Of a stretch of DNA of 64,000 nt, positions 27,564 through 38,183 are shown piece after piece. The notes below the pieces were generated by a model, which saw nothing but the letters and a program-made list of their open reading frames with translations, was not told where the DNA came from and ran no database searches. A program made the translations under genes and the position numbers. Within the stretch, counting starts at the first letter, position 1, and each line of letters opens with the position of its first letter. Where the stretch lies: contig NZ_QRGR01000001.1 of NCBI RefSeq assembly GCF_003367245.1, positions 310,001 through 374,000 of the forward strand, given 5' to 3'. The DNA is from Pontibacter diazotrophicus (GTDB taxonomy: Bacteria > Bacteroidota > Bacteroidia > Cytophagales > Hymenobacteraceae).

Positions 27564-28595
27564 ATGATGAAAAATATATGCTTTGGGCTTTTGCTCTTAC
27601 TAGCCACCCTGTCTTCATGTGAAAACAAAGAATGGGTGTTCCCGGATTACGAATACCAGTCAACCTATTTCGCTTATCAGTATCCTGTGCGCACCATCGT
27701 CTTGGGGGAGGACATTTTTGACACTTCACTTGACAATGAGCACAAGTTCAAGGTAATGGCTACGACAGGAGGTGTTTACGACAATTCAAAAGATGTAACC
27801 ATTGATGTAGTGGTGGATAACACACTGGCTGAAGGCTTGCTTTTCACAGAGGGGGGAACGGAAGTTCTGCCTTTGCCCAGTAACTACTATACATTGGCAT
27901 CAGACAAGATTGTCATTCCAAAGGGGGAACTGATAGGCGGGGTTGAAGTACAACTCACCGATGCCTTCTTTGCTGATCCGCTGGCTCTAAAGAACACTTA
28001 TGTTCTTCCGATGTACATGACGAATGTCGTGAATGCAGATTCTATTTTGTCAGGTAAGCCATTGGTTGAAAACCCAAGAAGGGTGGTTGCAACAAATTGG
28101 AGTGTCGCTCCGAAAGATTACGTCTTGTATGCGGTAAAGTATGTAAACCCATGGCACGGGATATACCTTCGCAGAGGCAAAGATGTAATAGCAGGGAAGA
28201 ATGAAGATAGATCACTGGACCAGACTATTGTCAGACAAAAACAATATGTGGAGCAAGATGAAGTCATCAAGTTAGCGACTCAGTCATTAGGTGAGGTAGA
28301 GTTGCCGCTGGTATTTAAGAACAGCGAGGGAGAGAATATCGATGCGACCCTACTGCTGCACTTTGATGAGCAAGGTAACATTACAGTACGAGCCGGTTCA
28401 GAGGGTTACACAGCTACTGGTAGCGGAAAGTTTGTGAAAAGAGGAGAAAAGAATAGCTGGGGCAGTAAAGACCGCGACGCCATCTATCTGCAATATGAGG
28501 TTGATTTAGAGGAGATGCACGTTGCCTCTACCGATACCTTGGTGTTGCGGGATCGCGGGGTCGCCATGGAAACATTCTCTCCGGTAATCAAATAA
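27564..28595 (+). CDS. xusE: DUF1735/DUF5627-type surface lipoprotein XusE
   Basis: A 343-residue lipoprotein (lipobox LSSC, Cys20). Residues 28-45 read FPDYEYQSTYFAYQYPVR, the typical opening of the DUF1735 Ig-like domain (to about 150), followed by a C-terminal DUF5627-like beta domain. Position and wording match XusE, the hypothetical between the second SusD and the GH10 xylanase in other xylan loci. It probably binds xylan at the cell surface (inference). The start is ATG 27564 or the ATG one codon later. Confidence 0.82.
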   Translation: MMKNICFGLLLLLATLSSCENKEWVFPDYEYQSTYFAYQYPVRTIVLGEDIFDTSLDNEHKFKVMATTGGVYDNSKDVTIDVVVDNTLAEGLLFTEGGTEVLPLPSNYYTLASDKIVIPKGELIGGVEVQLTDAFFADPLALKNTYVLPMYMTNVVNADSILSGKPLVENPRRVVATNWSVAPKDYVLYAVKYVNPWHGIYLRRGKDVIAGKNEDRSLDQTIVRQKQYVEQDEVIKLATQSLGEVELPLVFKNSEGENIDATLLLHFDEQGNITVRAGSEGYTATGSGKFVKRGEKNSWGSKDRDAIYLQYEVDLEEMHVASTDTLVLRDRGVAMETFSPVIK

Positions 28596-28621
28596 TTTTT
28601 ATGTAGTTAGAACAAAACCAT

Positions 28622-30775
28622 ATGAGACAATTATATAAAATTTTGCTTTGCGTTTCTGGTTTAGCGATGGTAACGGCTTGTGACGATGATGATCCGCTGG
28701 ATTTCCACGTTGATAAACCAGTAGAGTTTGCATTGCAGGAGGAGATTAATGCCTATGCAGATCTTAAAACCTATGTAGACCGGGAAGCCAATCCAGCTTT
28801 TAAGTTAGGCGCGGGTGTGTCCTTGTCCGGCTACACGCAGAAAGGTGTCATGTACAGGCTTGTTAACAGTAATTTCGATGAAATTACTTTGATGAACGGG
28901 ATGAGTCATGGGGCAATCGTTCAGGCAGACGGCAGCCTGAACCTTAATAATGTGAATGGTTTGCTGACTACAGCTGAAAAGGCGGGCACTACAATTTACG
29001 GTCACACACTTGGCTGGCATCGTAATCAGAATGCTGCTTACCTGAACGGCTTACTTTCTCCCCTGATTGTGGAGTCGCCCCCCTTTGCCAACTCCTTGGA
29101 TGTTTCTGGCCTTACAGCAGGAACTTTGGAAGGATGGACAAATACAGGTGGAGGAGCAAGCGCATCGGTAGTGGAAAATGAAGGAATGGGCGGTGGAGTA
29201 AAAGCCGTGAAACTGACTTCGGGTGCCGGCTCATCTGCACCGGAGGACTTGCAACTGGTAACTCCGGAAATCCCGGTGGTGCCAGGGCATGAATACGAGA
29301 TTGTTTTTTACCTTAAGTCAGATGTTCCCGGAGAAGGTCGTATCACTTTTGAAGGATTGATGAATAATACGCCACAGAAAGACTGGATGAATACCGGCGA
29401 GGAAACGGAAACCTTTACCACCAATCTCGGCTGGAAGGAAATTAGGTTCAGGATCAGTGATTTTGAGGGCGAATCCATCAAAATCCGGTTTGACCTGGGC
29501 TATGTTCCCAATGTAACCTATTACCTGGATGTCAATAACCTTTATGTGTATGATACACAAGGTGACCCTATCAAAAATAACCTGATTGCAAACGGCGACT
29601 TTGAGTCAGGAACTGGCTGGGGAGGCTGGGGTAACAGCTCCACAAGAGGTGTGACAGAAGATGGCCAGGGTGCCGGTAATGAAGGTCGGGCCTTCTATGT
29701 TACGAATCCATCCACTACCAGTGGTTACTGGGAAGTTCAGACATCCTACGAGCTACCCGAGCCGCTGGAGAATGGAGAAACCTATAACCTGAGCTTCTGG
29801 GTAAAAGGCGATGCAGAAGGCATTATCAGGCCTGAGTTGCAGAGCCCTAATTATTCTTCGGATGGCTTTGGAATGGTGAATGTGACAAAGGAATGGAAAC
29901 TCGTGAACATTTCCACAACCGCAACGGCAGCTGACAGAAGCCGCTTTGTCATAAGTTATGGTGAGTTTGCCGGAACGGTTCATCTTGATAATGTCAGTCT
30001 GAGCAGTGCTTCTTTATCCGGAGGCACAACTACGGTGGTCCAAAGAACCCCGGAAGAAAAAGAAGCAATAATTGCCGGGCAGTTGGAGCACTGGATTTCT
30101 GGCATGGTCACCAATAGTGCCCCCTATGTAAAAGCATGGAATGTAGTGAACGAACCCATGGATGAGGCAAAACCAAATGAACTTAAAACAGGGATAGGCA
30201 GAACTGGTTTAGCTGCGGATGAATTTTATTGGCAGGACTACCTTGGAAAGGATTATGGCGTAAAGGCCTTTCAGTTAGCCAGGAAGTATGGAAATGAAAA
30301 TGATCTGTTGTTTATCAATGACAACAACCTCGAGTCTAACCTGGATAAATGCCGTGGGTTAATTGAATATGTGACCTATTTGGAAAGCAAAGGGGCAAGA
30401 GTGGATGGAATAGGAACCCATATGCACCTTAACTTGAATTCGGATAAGGAGCAAATTGCAGAGATGTTCCAGCTGCTGGCCAATACAGGAAAGCAAATAA
30501 AGGTATCTGAGTTAAACGTCGCGGTAGGGGTGACGACAGACGCAGCCACGGAAGAGGATTACAGAGCTCAGGAAGAGATGTACCAGTATGTGGTAGGGAA
30601 ATACCTGGAAATTGTTCCTGCCAGTCAGCGCTATGGCATAACCGTATGGAGCCCGACAGACAGTCCTAAAACTGCTTCCTGGCGTGCCAATGAGCCGGTT
30701 GGGCTTTGGACAGAGGGTTTTGTCCGGAAACCAGCTTATCCAGGAGTTGCCAAAGGGCTAAGTGGAGCGAAATAG
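28622..30775 (+). CDS. xyn10A: Surface GH10 endo-1,4-beta-xylanase with carbohydrate-binding modules inserted in the catalytic domain
   Basis: A 717-residue lipoprotein (Cys20 in VTACDDDD) that cleaves the xylan backbone. The GH10 barrel starts at about residue 55, is interrupted at about 155-465 by two CBM4/22-like jelly-roll modules (the second opening ANGDFESGTGWGGWGNSS), then resumes. The acid/base is Glu511 in WNVVNEPMDE and the nucleophile Glu630 in QIKVSELNVAV. This split architecture is known for Bacteroidota xyn10 enzymes next to xusE, which act at the cell surface to feed XusA-D. It is the last gene of the xus operon. Confidence 0.93.
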   Translation: MRQLYKILLCVSGLAMVTACDDDDPLDFHVDKPVEFALQEEINAYADLKTYVDREANPAFKLGAGVSLSGYTQKGVMYRLVNSNFDEITLMNGMSHGAIVQADGSLNLNNVNGLLTTAEKAGTTIYGHTLGWHRNQNAAYLNGLLSPLIVESPPFANSLDVSGLTAGTLEGWTNTGGGASASVVENEGMGGGVKAVKLTSGAGSSAPEDLQLVTPEIPVVPGHEYEIVFYLKSDVPGEGRITFEGLMNNTPQKDWMNTGEETETFTTNLGWKEIRFRISDFEGESIKIRFDLGYVPNVTYYLDVNNLYVYDTQGDPIKNNLIANGDFESGTGWGGWGNSSTRGVTEDGQGAGNEGRAFYVTNPSTTSGYWEVQTSYELPEPLENGETYNLSFWVKGDAEGIIRPELQSPNYSSDGFGMVNVTKEWKLVNISTTATAADRSRFVISYGEFAGTVHLDNVSLSSASLSGGTTTVVQRTPEEKEAIIAGQLEHWISGMVTNSAPYVKAWNVVNEPMDEAKPNELKTGIGRTGLAADEFYWQDYLGKDYGVKAFQLARKYGNENDLLFINDNNLESNLDKCRGLIEYVTYLESKGARVDGIGTHMHLNLNSDKEQIAEMFQLLANTGKQIKVSELNVAVGVTTDAATEEDYRAQEEMYQYVVGKYLEIVPASQRYGITVWSPTDSPKTASWRANEPVGLWTEGFVRKPAYPGVAKGLSGAK

Positions 30776-30920
30776 GCGATTCTTATTACATACAACAGGT
30801 TAAGGTGGGGCAAGAGACTTTACAATTTTGGTTTTTGCGTTCATATAAACAACAAAAAACCCAATTGGAAACGTCTCTGCCTATCCTTCTATTGCTGTTG
30901 TCTTAAGAGCGGACTCTTTC

Positions 30921-30957
30921 AGCCAAGCTTTCTCAACTGGGAAAGTTTGTTTTGGCT
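30921..30957 (+). terminator. Hairpin at the end of the xus operon
   Basis: AGCCAA...TTGGCT arms (30921-30926 and 30952-30957) enclose a further CTTTC/GAAAG pairing around TCAACTGG. It lies 150 bp after the xyn10A stop. No clear T-tract follows, so termination strength is uncertain. Confidence 0.4.
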
Positions 30958-30971
30958 ACATCCAGCTAAAA

Positions 30972-31080
30972 TGTTACATGGGAGCAAGTATATGTTACAA
31001 TCCATTCTATCAATGTAACATGATGTAAAACGCCTGTACCACAAACAGGTATACTTTCTTTTACTAATTATATAAATTTG
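30972..31080 (+). promoter_or_regulatory. Phased TGTwACA operator array with TAAATTTG -7 box (copy C)
   Basis: Heptamers TGTTACA 30972, TGTTACA 30993 and TGTAACA 31014 and a degenerate TGTACCA-like site at 31035 are all 21 bp apart. The -7 box TAAATTTG (31073-31080) begins 38 bp after the last. It drives the second GH10 gene and probably the GH97 gene behind it. Orientation of the second heptamer differs from copies A and B. Confidence 0.75.
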
Positions 31081-31223
31081 TTAATCTGGATTTATATTAA
31101 TATTTGTTCAAGTTTGGGCGTTGTTATGTTAGTTAGACGCAGTAGTTAAACATACTGGAATGGCATAGAACTAGATAGTGCAGCTATGTTTCTGCACACT
31201 CCGAAGGGCCGAATAATTTAGGA

Positions 31224-32378
31224 ATGATGAAAAGAGGAATATTAAATAAATCAATAGTAGCTATTCTTGGAGTTGTTCTTCTCTGTGGCGGCTGTAAGGT
31301 CGCCAACACAGGTGCTGCTGAAACCAATACCGCCGAACTAACGCTCAAGGACGCCTACAAAAACAAGTTTTACATTGGTACAGCGCTCAACACCCAGCAG
31401 ATTACAGGCCAGGACACGGCAGCCATCAAGGTGGTGAAGCAGCATTTCAATGCGGTTGTTGCCGAGAACATCATGAAGAGTGGGTTGATCCAAGCAAGAG
31501 AGGGTGAATTCCGATTTGACCTGGCTGACCAGTTTGTGGCGTTCGGTGAGCAGAACAACATGTACATCAACGGACATACGCTCATCTGGCACTCGCAGCC
31601 GCCACGTTGGTTCTTCACCGACAGCCTGGGCAATGATGTGTCGCGTGAAGTGATGATCCAGCGCATGAAAGACCACATCTACACTGTTGTCGGCCGTTAC
31701 AAAGGGCGGGTGAACACTTGGGATGTGGTGAATGAGGCTATCATGGACGACGGGTCTTGGAGGAAAACTAAGTTCTATGAAATCATCGGTGAAGATTTTG
31801 TAAAGCTGGCCTTCCAGTTTGCCCATGAGGCCGACCCTGATGCAAAGTTGATGTACAACGACTACTCTATGGCCCTGCCAGGCAGAAGAAACGGTGTGGT
31901 GGCCATGGTAAAGGATCTGCAGCAGCAGGGTGTGCGGATAGACGGGATCGGCATGCAGGGCCATATAGGCTTAGACCATCCCTCCCTCGAGGAGTTTGAA
32001 AAGAGTCTTCTTGCCTTTTCTGACCTGGGGCTGGAAGTTTCCATTACCGAGCTGGACCTCTCTGCGCTTCCTTCTCCAAGACGGAATGTAGGGGCCGATG
32101 TGGCTACCAGTTTTGAATACCAGCAAAGCTTGAACCCATATACCGAAGGACTTCCTGATTCCGTGACGGAGGCATTCAACGCACGTTATGTGGATTTCTT
32201 TAAGCTCTTTTTAAAGCATCAGGATAAGATTACCAGGGTGACACTTTGGGGCGTAAACGATGGGCAATCCTGGAAAAACAACTTTCCTGTCAGAGGCAGG
32301 ACAGACTATCCCCTGCTTTTCGACAGAGAAAATCAACCAAAGTCCGTCGTTAAGGCTCTTATTCAGGTTGCTCAATAA
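31224..32378 (+). CDS. GH10 endo-1,4-beta-xylanase, lipoprotein
   Basis: A 384-residue single-domain GH10 xylanase. The lipobox is LLCGGC (Cys24). The substrate-site signature [17 protein letters not shown] is at about 114-130, the acid/base Glu171 is in [12 protein letters not shown], and the nucleophile Glu276 is in [11 protein letters not shown]. It would cut imported xylo-oligosaccharides in the periplasm or at the membrane. It has its own operator array (copy C), and the GH97 gene starts 11 bases after its stop, so they form one unit. Confidence 0.93.
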   Translation: MMKRGILNKSIVAILGVVLLCGGCKVANTGAAETNTAELTLKDAYKNKFYIGTALNTQQITGQDTAAIKVVKQHFNAVVAENIMKSGLIQAREGEFRFDLADQFVAFGEQNNMYINGHTLIWHSQPPRWFFTDSLGNDVSREVMIQRMKDHIYTVVGRYKGRVNTWDVVNEAIMDDGSWRKTKFYEIIGEDFVKLAFQFAHEADPDAKLMYNDYSMALPGRRNGVVAMVKDLQQQGVRIDGIGMQGHIGLDHPSLEEFEKSLLAFSDLGLEVSITELDLSALPSPRRNVGADVATSFEYQQSLNPYTEGLPDSVTEAFNARYVDFFKLFLKHQDKITRVTLWGVNDGQSWKNNFPVRGRTDYPLLFDRENQPKSVVKALIQVAQ

Positions 32379-32388
32379 AAAGATTATC

Positions 32389-34347
32389 ATGAGTTCAGAA
32401 GGTGTAAAAAGATCATTTCAGCTTTTGTTTTTTTTATTTACCCTAATGCCATGCCTGGCACAGGCACAAAACGGCACAGTCAAAAGTCCTGACGGACAAC
32501 TCCAGGTAGAGGTGTTCCTGCAAAGTGGGCAGCCTTTTTATCGTGTCTCGTTTAAAGGTGAGGCAGTCATGGAGGATTCTCCTTTAGGGCTGGTCACCAA
32601 CCTCGTTGATTACTCCAAAGAACTGACATGGGAAGGCACAGAGCAGGAAGCTATCGAGGAAACATATAGGCAGGATAAGATAAAGCAATCCGAAATTCAA
32701 TACCAGGCCAATAAACTGGTTTGCGCCTTAAAAAACAAAGACGGCAAACAGCTGAAGGTTGAGTTTAGAGTCAGCAATAATGACATAGCCTTTCGGTATG
32801 ATATCCCGGCATCCGGAGAGCCGCTGGCCCTTGTTGTGGAGAGGGAGGCAACCGGGTTCAATTTACCGCAGGGCGCGAAGGGATTTCTGTCACCGCAGTC
32901 GAAGAGCATGGTTGGCTTTGCACGGACAAAGCCCAGCTATGAAGAGGGATATCAGATAGAACAGGACATGGCAGCTCAATCAGCAAACGGACTGGGCTAT
33001 ACCTTTCCATGCCTCTTTCAGATTGGCGAAAAATGGGCGATGATTTCTGAAACCGGTGTGCGGGGGCTTTACTGCGGTTCTCATTTAAGTGATCCGACGC
33101 CTGATGGAATCTATACCATTGCATTTCCTGACGAGACAGAGAACAACGGATTCGGAAGCACTGGCGCAGCCATCGGCCTGCCAGCCACAACTCCCTGGCG
33201 AACCATTACCGTTGGGCAGGGCCTGAAGCCCATTGTAGAAACAACCATTCCCTACGATGTGGTAGAACCCCTGTACGAGCCTTCTGTAGACTATGCGTAC
33301 GGCAAAGGAACGTGGAGCTGGATTATGTGGCAGGACCAGAGCATGAAGTATGAGGACCAGGTTACATATGTTGATTTGGCGGCGAACTTAGGATACGAGT
33401 TTATTTTAATAGATGCGCTGTGGGATCAGCGCATTGGCTATGAGCGCATGGAGGCGTTGATTGAATATGCACGGACCAAAAATGTAGGGGTTTTCCTCTG
33501 GTACAACTCCAACGGTGTAGTTAATGATGCTCCCCAGACTCCCATCAACAAAATGAACACGGCCATCGCCCGGAAAAAGGAAATGTAGTGGATGAAGAAA
33601 AATGGTGTAAAGGGCATCAAAGTGGATTTCTTCGGAGGCGATAAGCAAGAGACCATGCGTTTATATGAGGATATCTTATCAGATGCCAATGATTATGGTT
33701 TGATGGCGGTTTTTCATGGGACGACGCTGCCGCGCGGGTGGGAACGCATGTTTCCTAACTATGTGGGAAGTGAAGCTGTTCTGGCATCTGAGAACCTGAT
33801 GTTCAGCCAGCGAGCCAATGATATGGAGGCATTGCATGCCACCCTGCATCCATTTATAAGAAATGCCGTGGGCAGCATGGAATTTGGCGGTGTGGTTTTA
33901 AACAAGCGCTATAACCGGACCAATGACGGAGGAAATTACAGGAAAACAACCGACGTATTTCAGCTGGCCACTGCCATCCTTTTTCAGAACCCGGTACAGT
34001 TTTTTGCCCTGACGCCCAATAACCTGAGCGACGCCCCGGATTTCGCAATTGATTTTATGAAGCAGGTACCTACTACATGGGATGAGACTATGTTCATCGA
34101 CGGGTATCCTGGTAAGTATTGTGTCCTGGCCCGACAGCACGGAGATAAATGGTATGTAGCAGGGGTTAATGCCCTTTCAGAACCTGTTAAGTTAAAAATA
34201 AGTGTACCTATGCTTTCTGGAAAAGAGGTAAAGCTGTATGGAGACCGTAAAGACGGAACCAGCTATATGAAACGGGTGAAGGTTAATAAAAAAGGAGAGC
34301 TGGCAATTGAGATTCAGTCGCAGGGTGGCGTGGTTTTAGAGCAATAG
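32389..34347 (+). pseudogene. GH97 glycoside hydrolase interrupted by one in-frame amber codon
   Basis: A full-length GH97 gene (about 652 codons, signal peptide ending near AQAQ) broken only by TAG at 33586-33588, codon 400. The same frame continues as WMKKNGVKGIKVDFFGGDKQ. Asp413 in KVDFFGG aligns with the nucleophile of retaining GH97 alpha-galactosidases. Glu462/Glu468 in YVGSEAVLASENLMF lie where the acid/base is expected. The part before the stop carries the N-terminal beta-sandwich and the first half of the barrel, so a truncated product would be inactive. It may be a recent nonsense mutation, a sequencing error or a read-through site. In xylan loci GH97 can remove alpha-D-galactose caps. 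It starts 11 bp after the GH10 gene. Confidence 0.85.
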
Positions 34348-34599
34348 TTATTCCTGGAGAGCTACAACATGGAAAATTGATTTTAGCGATGCCCTAACCT
34401 AAACGAATGGCTGAAGCAGAGAGATGTTGCATTCCCTGGAAGTTCGCCTACCCCTCTGAACCAGAAGTCACACTTTGTTTTAGTGCAGGTCCGGACGGGA
34501 CCTTTGGAATAAGTAGCCATTCGAAACCGTCATACCCGTTCAGTATGAAAGCAAGAGGATAACAATTTTTTAAGGATAGTTATACCTTATAGAAAGCGA

Positions 34600-36201
34600 A
34601 TGATGCCAATGATAAAAAAGCTTTTGCAATTTAGTTTATTAGCCCTTGTTTACCTGTTCATGGCATTGCCTTCGCAAGGGCAAGGTGCACAGAACCCCAT
34701 CATTCATGCCGATGTCCCTGACATTGCCTTGATTAGGGTAGGGGATACGTACTATATGAGCAGCACCACCATGCACATGAGCCCGGGGTTGCCCATCATG
34801 AAGTCCAAAGACCTTGTCAACTGGGAGCTGGTGAATTATGCCTACGACACCCTGGGAGACGTGGACGCATTGAATCTGACCAATGGGGAAAGTGCCTATG
34901 GCAAAGGCTCCTGGGCCAGCAGCCTCCGTTTTCATAACGACACCTACTATGTGACCACCTTCGCCCAAACTACCGGGAAGACATATATTTATTCGACGAA
35001 GGACATCGAAAAAAGCCCCTGGAAAGTCCATTCCTTCGAACCTTCCCTTCATGACCATACTTTGTTTTTCGAAGATGACGGCCGCGCTTACATGATCTGG
35101 GGCGGCGGGCAGTTAAAGATGGTAGAGTTGAAGGAAGACCTTTCAGGAACAAAGCCAGGTACGGAAAGGGTCCTGATAGAAAATGCAACGGCACCTGCTG
35201 GCCCCAATGTAGGGCTGCCTGCCGAAGGGTCCCAGCTTTTTAAGGTGAATGGGAAGTACTACCTGTTTAATATCGCCTGGCCCAAAGGCGGAATGCGCAC
35301 CGTTATCGTTCACCGGGCGGATAGGCTAACAGGTCCTTACGAAAGCAGAGTGGCCTTCGAGGATAAAGGTGTGGCGCAGGGAGGACTGATTGATACACCC
35401 AATGGCGATTGGTACGCTTACCTGTTCCGCGATTATGGCGCGGTCGGGCGCATCCCATACCTTGTTCCGGTAAAATGGGAGGCTGGCTGGCCCGTAATCG
35501 GTATGGATGGCAAAGTGCCTGATGAACTAAGTCTTCCTGCCAGCAAGGGCCTGATGCCAGGTGTTGTGGCATCCGATGAGTTTACGCGCGAAAAAGGGGA
35601 GCCTGCATTGCCCTTAGTTTGGCAGTGGAACCACAATCCTGTGGATGAGCTTTGGTCGGTTACGGAGCGGAAAGGCCATCTGAGGTTGAAAGCCGGGCGC
35701 GTCGATAAGGACTTTTTGCAGGCCAGAAATACCTTAACGCAGCGGACTATTGGGCCTGAAAGCGCTGGTTCAACAGCAATCGATGTGTCGAACATGAAGG
35801 CGGGTGATTTTGCCGGTCTTGCCCTTCTGCAGCAACAGTACGGATTGGTTGGAGTCACATATGAGAAGGGCGCTACATCCATTGTGATGGTCAGTGCCGA
35901 GACAGGCAGCCCGGTAGTAGCGGAAAGTGTGCCGCTCAAACAGAAAAAGGTATACCTGAAAGCTGAAGGAGATTTCAATGATCGCAGGGATGTGGCCACT
36001 TTCTATTATAGCCTGGATGGCAAAACATGGAAGAAAATTGGTTCACAGCTGAAGATGGCTTACACCTTACCACACTTCATGGGGTATCGTTTCGGGCTGT
36101 TCAATTATGCCACTAAAACGCCAGGCGGCTATGTGGACTTTGACTATTTCCACATCGATGACCGGATTGCCAACACAAGTAAAGCGCAGGCAGCAGAATA
36201 G
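34600..36201 (+). CDS. GH43 family beta-xylosidase/alpha-L-arabinofuranosidase with C-terminal sandwich domain
   Basis: A 533-residue secreted enzyme (signal peptide to about SQG27). The five-bladed propeller holds the usual acidic triad: base Asp41 in HADVPDIALI, pKa modulator Asp152 in PSLHDHTLFF, and acid Glu209 in GLPAEGSQLF. A concanavalin-like C-terminal domain (about 325-520, with LALLQQQYG) is the one common in GH43 xylosidases of subfamily 12 type. Expected to act on arabinoxylan oligosaccharides in the periplasm. The start is one of the clustered ATGs at 34600/34603/34609. A 252-bp gap separates it from GH97; I see no TGTwACA array there. Confidence 0.9.
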   Translation: MMPMIKKLLQFSLLALVYLFMALPSQGQGAQNPIIHADVPDIALIRVGDTYYMSSTTMHMSPGLPIMKSKDLVNWELVNYAYDTLGDVDALNLTNGESAYGKGSWASSLRFHNDTYYVTTFAQTTGKTYIYSTKDIEKSPWKVHSFEPSLHDHTLFFEDDGRAYMIWGGGQLKMVELKEDLSGTKPGTERVLIENATAPAGPNVGLPAEGSQLFKVNGKYYLFNIAWPKGGMRTVIVHRADRLTGPYESRVAFEDKGVAQGGLIDTPNGDWYAYLFRDYGAVGRIPYLVPVKWEAGWPVIGMDGKVPDELSLPASKGLMPGVVASDEFTREKGEPALPLVWQWNHNPVDELWSVTERKGHLRLKAGRVDKDFLQARNTLTQRTIGPESAGSTAIDVSNMKAGDFAGLALLQQQYGLVGVTYEKGATSIVMVSAETGSPVVAESVPLKQKKVYLKAEGDFNDRRDVATFYYSLDGKTWKKIGSQLKMAYTLPHFMGYRFGLFNYATKTPGGYVDFDYFHIDDRIANTSKAQAAE

Positions 36202-36342
36202 AAACAAGACGGATTATGATGATGCGGAGCGCATCTTCCAGGAAGGAGATGAAGTAGTTTGATTAAACTTTTCCTGCGCTTTTAAGACATAAGCAATTTC
36301 AAAAACCTGAACTCAATAAAAATCAACAGTTATAAATTAAAG

Positions 36343-38103
36343 ATGAATAGAATTAAGTTTAGAATTACTCCATTAGGAAACAGGCAGTTTGTGCTACTGT
36401 GTGTTTTCATGACATTATTTTCTTTTATGGGATTAGAGGTGAATGGCCAGACAAAGGTGAAAATGGCAAAGAATGCTCCCGTATTCTCCAACTTTGTATA
36501 TGAAGGAAATGACCAGGTATACAATAACAATCCTTTGAAGGAAGGTGAGTTCTATAATCCCATTTTGCAGGGCGCTTATCCCGATCCGGCAATTACCCGC
36601 AAAGGCGGTGATTACTATATGGTGCACTCATCCTTTGCCATGTTTCCCGGAGTTCCGATTTTCCACTCCAGGGATTTGGTTAACTGGACGCAGATTGGGC
36701 ATGTGTTGGACCGTACTTCGCAGTTGAATGTGCACGATACAGGAATCAGCGCTGGGGTATATGCACCGGATATAGAGTATAATCCGAACAATGACACTTT
36801 CTACATGATCACGACAGCATTTGCTGGAGGGCTGGGAAATATTGTCGTAAAAACGAAAGATCCCTTACAAGGCTGGAGCGAGCCGAACAAGCTACAATTC
36901 GACGGAATCGACCCCTCTCTTTTCTTTGATGACAACGGGAAAGCCTATGTGGTGCATAACGATGCCCCGGATAAAGGGAAAGAACTTTATGAAGGGCACC
37001 GGGTGATCAAGATTTGGGAGTATGACCTTGAAAAGGACCAGGTAGTTGCCGGGACCGACAAGATTATAGTTGACGGCGGGGTTGATATTGAAAAAAAACC
37101 AGTCTGGATTGAGGCCCCTCATATCTACAAAAAAGACGGGCGTTATTATTTGATGTGTGCCGAAGGCGGTACGGGTGGAAACCACAGCGAAGTTGTTTTT
37201 GTAAGCGATGACCCTAAAGGTCCTTATACACCTGCACAGAATAACCCCATTCTGACTCAAAGATATTTAGACCCCAATCGTCCAAACAAGGTGGACTGGG
37301 CCGGGCATGCCGATTTAGTTGAAGGGCCTGATGGCAGATACTATGGTGTGTTTCTTGGTATCCGTCCAAATGAAAAGAATAGGGTTAACATTGGTCGCGA
37401 AACTTTTATCCTGCCTGTTGATTGGTCAGGTGACTTCCCTGTTTTCATCAATGGTCTTATACCTATAGAACCAAAGTTGAAAATGCCAGAAGGGGTTGAA
37501 AACAAAACCGGCGAAGAAGGTTACTTTCCCAACGGCAATTTCACATTCATAGATAACTTTTCTTCTGAGAAGCTGGATCATAGGTGGATTGGTTTAAGAG
37601 GACCCCGTGAAGATTTTATATCATCAACAAAGAAAGGATTGAAGATAAATCCGTTCCCGGTGAATATCAAGGAAATTAAACCTACTTCAACGCTCTTTCA
37701 CCGGCAACAGCACAATACTTTCACTTATACTACAACGCTTGATTACAGGCCGGCCTCAGAAAAGGATTTGGCCGGTATTGTGGCTTTGCAAAGCGAAAGT
37801 TTCAATTATGTTTTTGGTATTACCAAAAAAGACAAGGATCACTATGTTGTGTTGCAAAGAACAGAAAAGGGGCAATCTAAAATTATTGCCAGCAGCAAAA
37901 TAGATGTTAGAAAGCCTATACGGCTACAGGTTAAGGCAGATGAAGATGACTACCAGTTTAGCTATTCAACGAATGGAACCGATTTCGTGAATTTGGGAGG
38001 CACTGTTTCAGGTGATATCCTGTCGACTAATGTTGCGGGAGGTTTTACTGGTACTTTGCTTGGGCTGTACGCCACTTCTGCAAACGATGCTTTCCCCCAG
38101 TAA
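36343..38103 (+). CDS. GH43 family beta-xylosidase/arabinofuranosidase with C-terminal sandwich domain
   Basis: A 586-residue secreted GH43 protein with a signal peptide cleaved near NGQ36. The triad is Asp81 in GAYPDPAIT, Asp190 in DGIDPSLFFDD, and Glu257 in VWIEAPHIYKK. Beta-xylosidase-type C-terminal domain from about 385. The N-terminal 40 residues after the signal are an extra linker before the propeller. It removes xylose or arabinose from the non-reducing end of xylan fragments; the exact linkage cannot be told from sequence. A strong terminator follows at 38135, so the GH43 pair probably ends a transcript. Confidence 0.91.
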   Translation: MNRIKFRITPLGNRQFVLLCVFMTLFSFMGLEVNGQTKVKMAKNAPVFSNFVYEGNDQVYNNNPLKEGEFYNPILQGAYPDPAITRKGGDYYMVHSSFAMFPGVPIFHSRDLVNWTQIGHVLDRTSQLNVHDTGISAGVYAPDIEYNPNNDTFYMITTAFAGGLGNIVVKTKDPLQGWSEPNKLQFDGIDPSLFFDDNGKAYVVHNDAPDKGKELYEGHRVIKIWEYDLEKDQVVAGTDKIIVDGGVDIEKKPVWIEAPHIYKKDGRYYLMCAEGGTGGNHSEVVFVSDDPKGPYTPAQNNPILTQRYLDPNRPNKVDWAGHADLVEGPDGRYYGVFLGIRPNEKNRVNIGRETFILPVDWSGDFPVFINGLIPIEPKLKMPEGVENKTGEEGYFPNGNFTFIDNFSSEKLDHRWIGLRGPREDFISSTKKGLKINPFPVNIKEIKPTSTLFHRQQHNTFTYTTTLDYRPASEKDLAGIVALQSESFNYVFGITKKDKDHYVVLQRTEKGQSKIIASSKIDVRKPIRLQVKADEDDYQFSYSTNGTDFVNLGGTVSGDILSTNVAGGFTGTLLGLYATSANDAFPQ

Positions 38104-38134
38104 GAGACTTTCATAATATTAAGACTTTACTTCA

Positions 38135-38183
38135 ACTGAGGCGCACATTGAAATTACTACTTCACTGTGCGCCTCAGTTTTAG
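38135..38183 (+). terminator. Strong rho-independent-type terminator after the GH43 genes
   Basis: A perfect 13-bp stem, ACTGAGGCGCACA (38135-38147) with TGTGCGCCTCAGT (38166-38178), has an 18-base loop and is followed by TTTTAG. It lies 32 bp after the second GH43 stop codon, separating it from the downstream sugar-metabolism genes. Confidence 0.85.

Larger units (their letters stand above)
30776..31223. other. Intergenic region between the xus operon and the second xylanase
   Basis: No gene is seen. It holds a hairpin at 30921-30957 and the third phased operator array with its -7 box (30972-31080), leaving a leader of about 140 nt. Confidence 0.6.

Noticed and set aside
34348-34599. Operator array before the first GH43 gene
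   Set aside because: No TGTwACA heptamers found; the gene may be read from the upstream GH10-GH97 transcript or from an unrecognised promoter.
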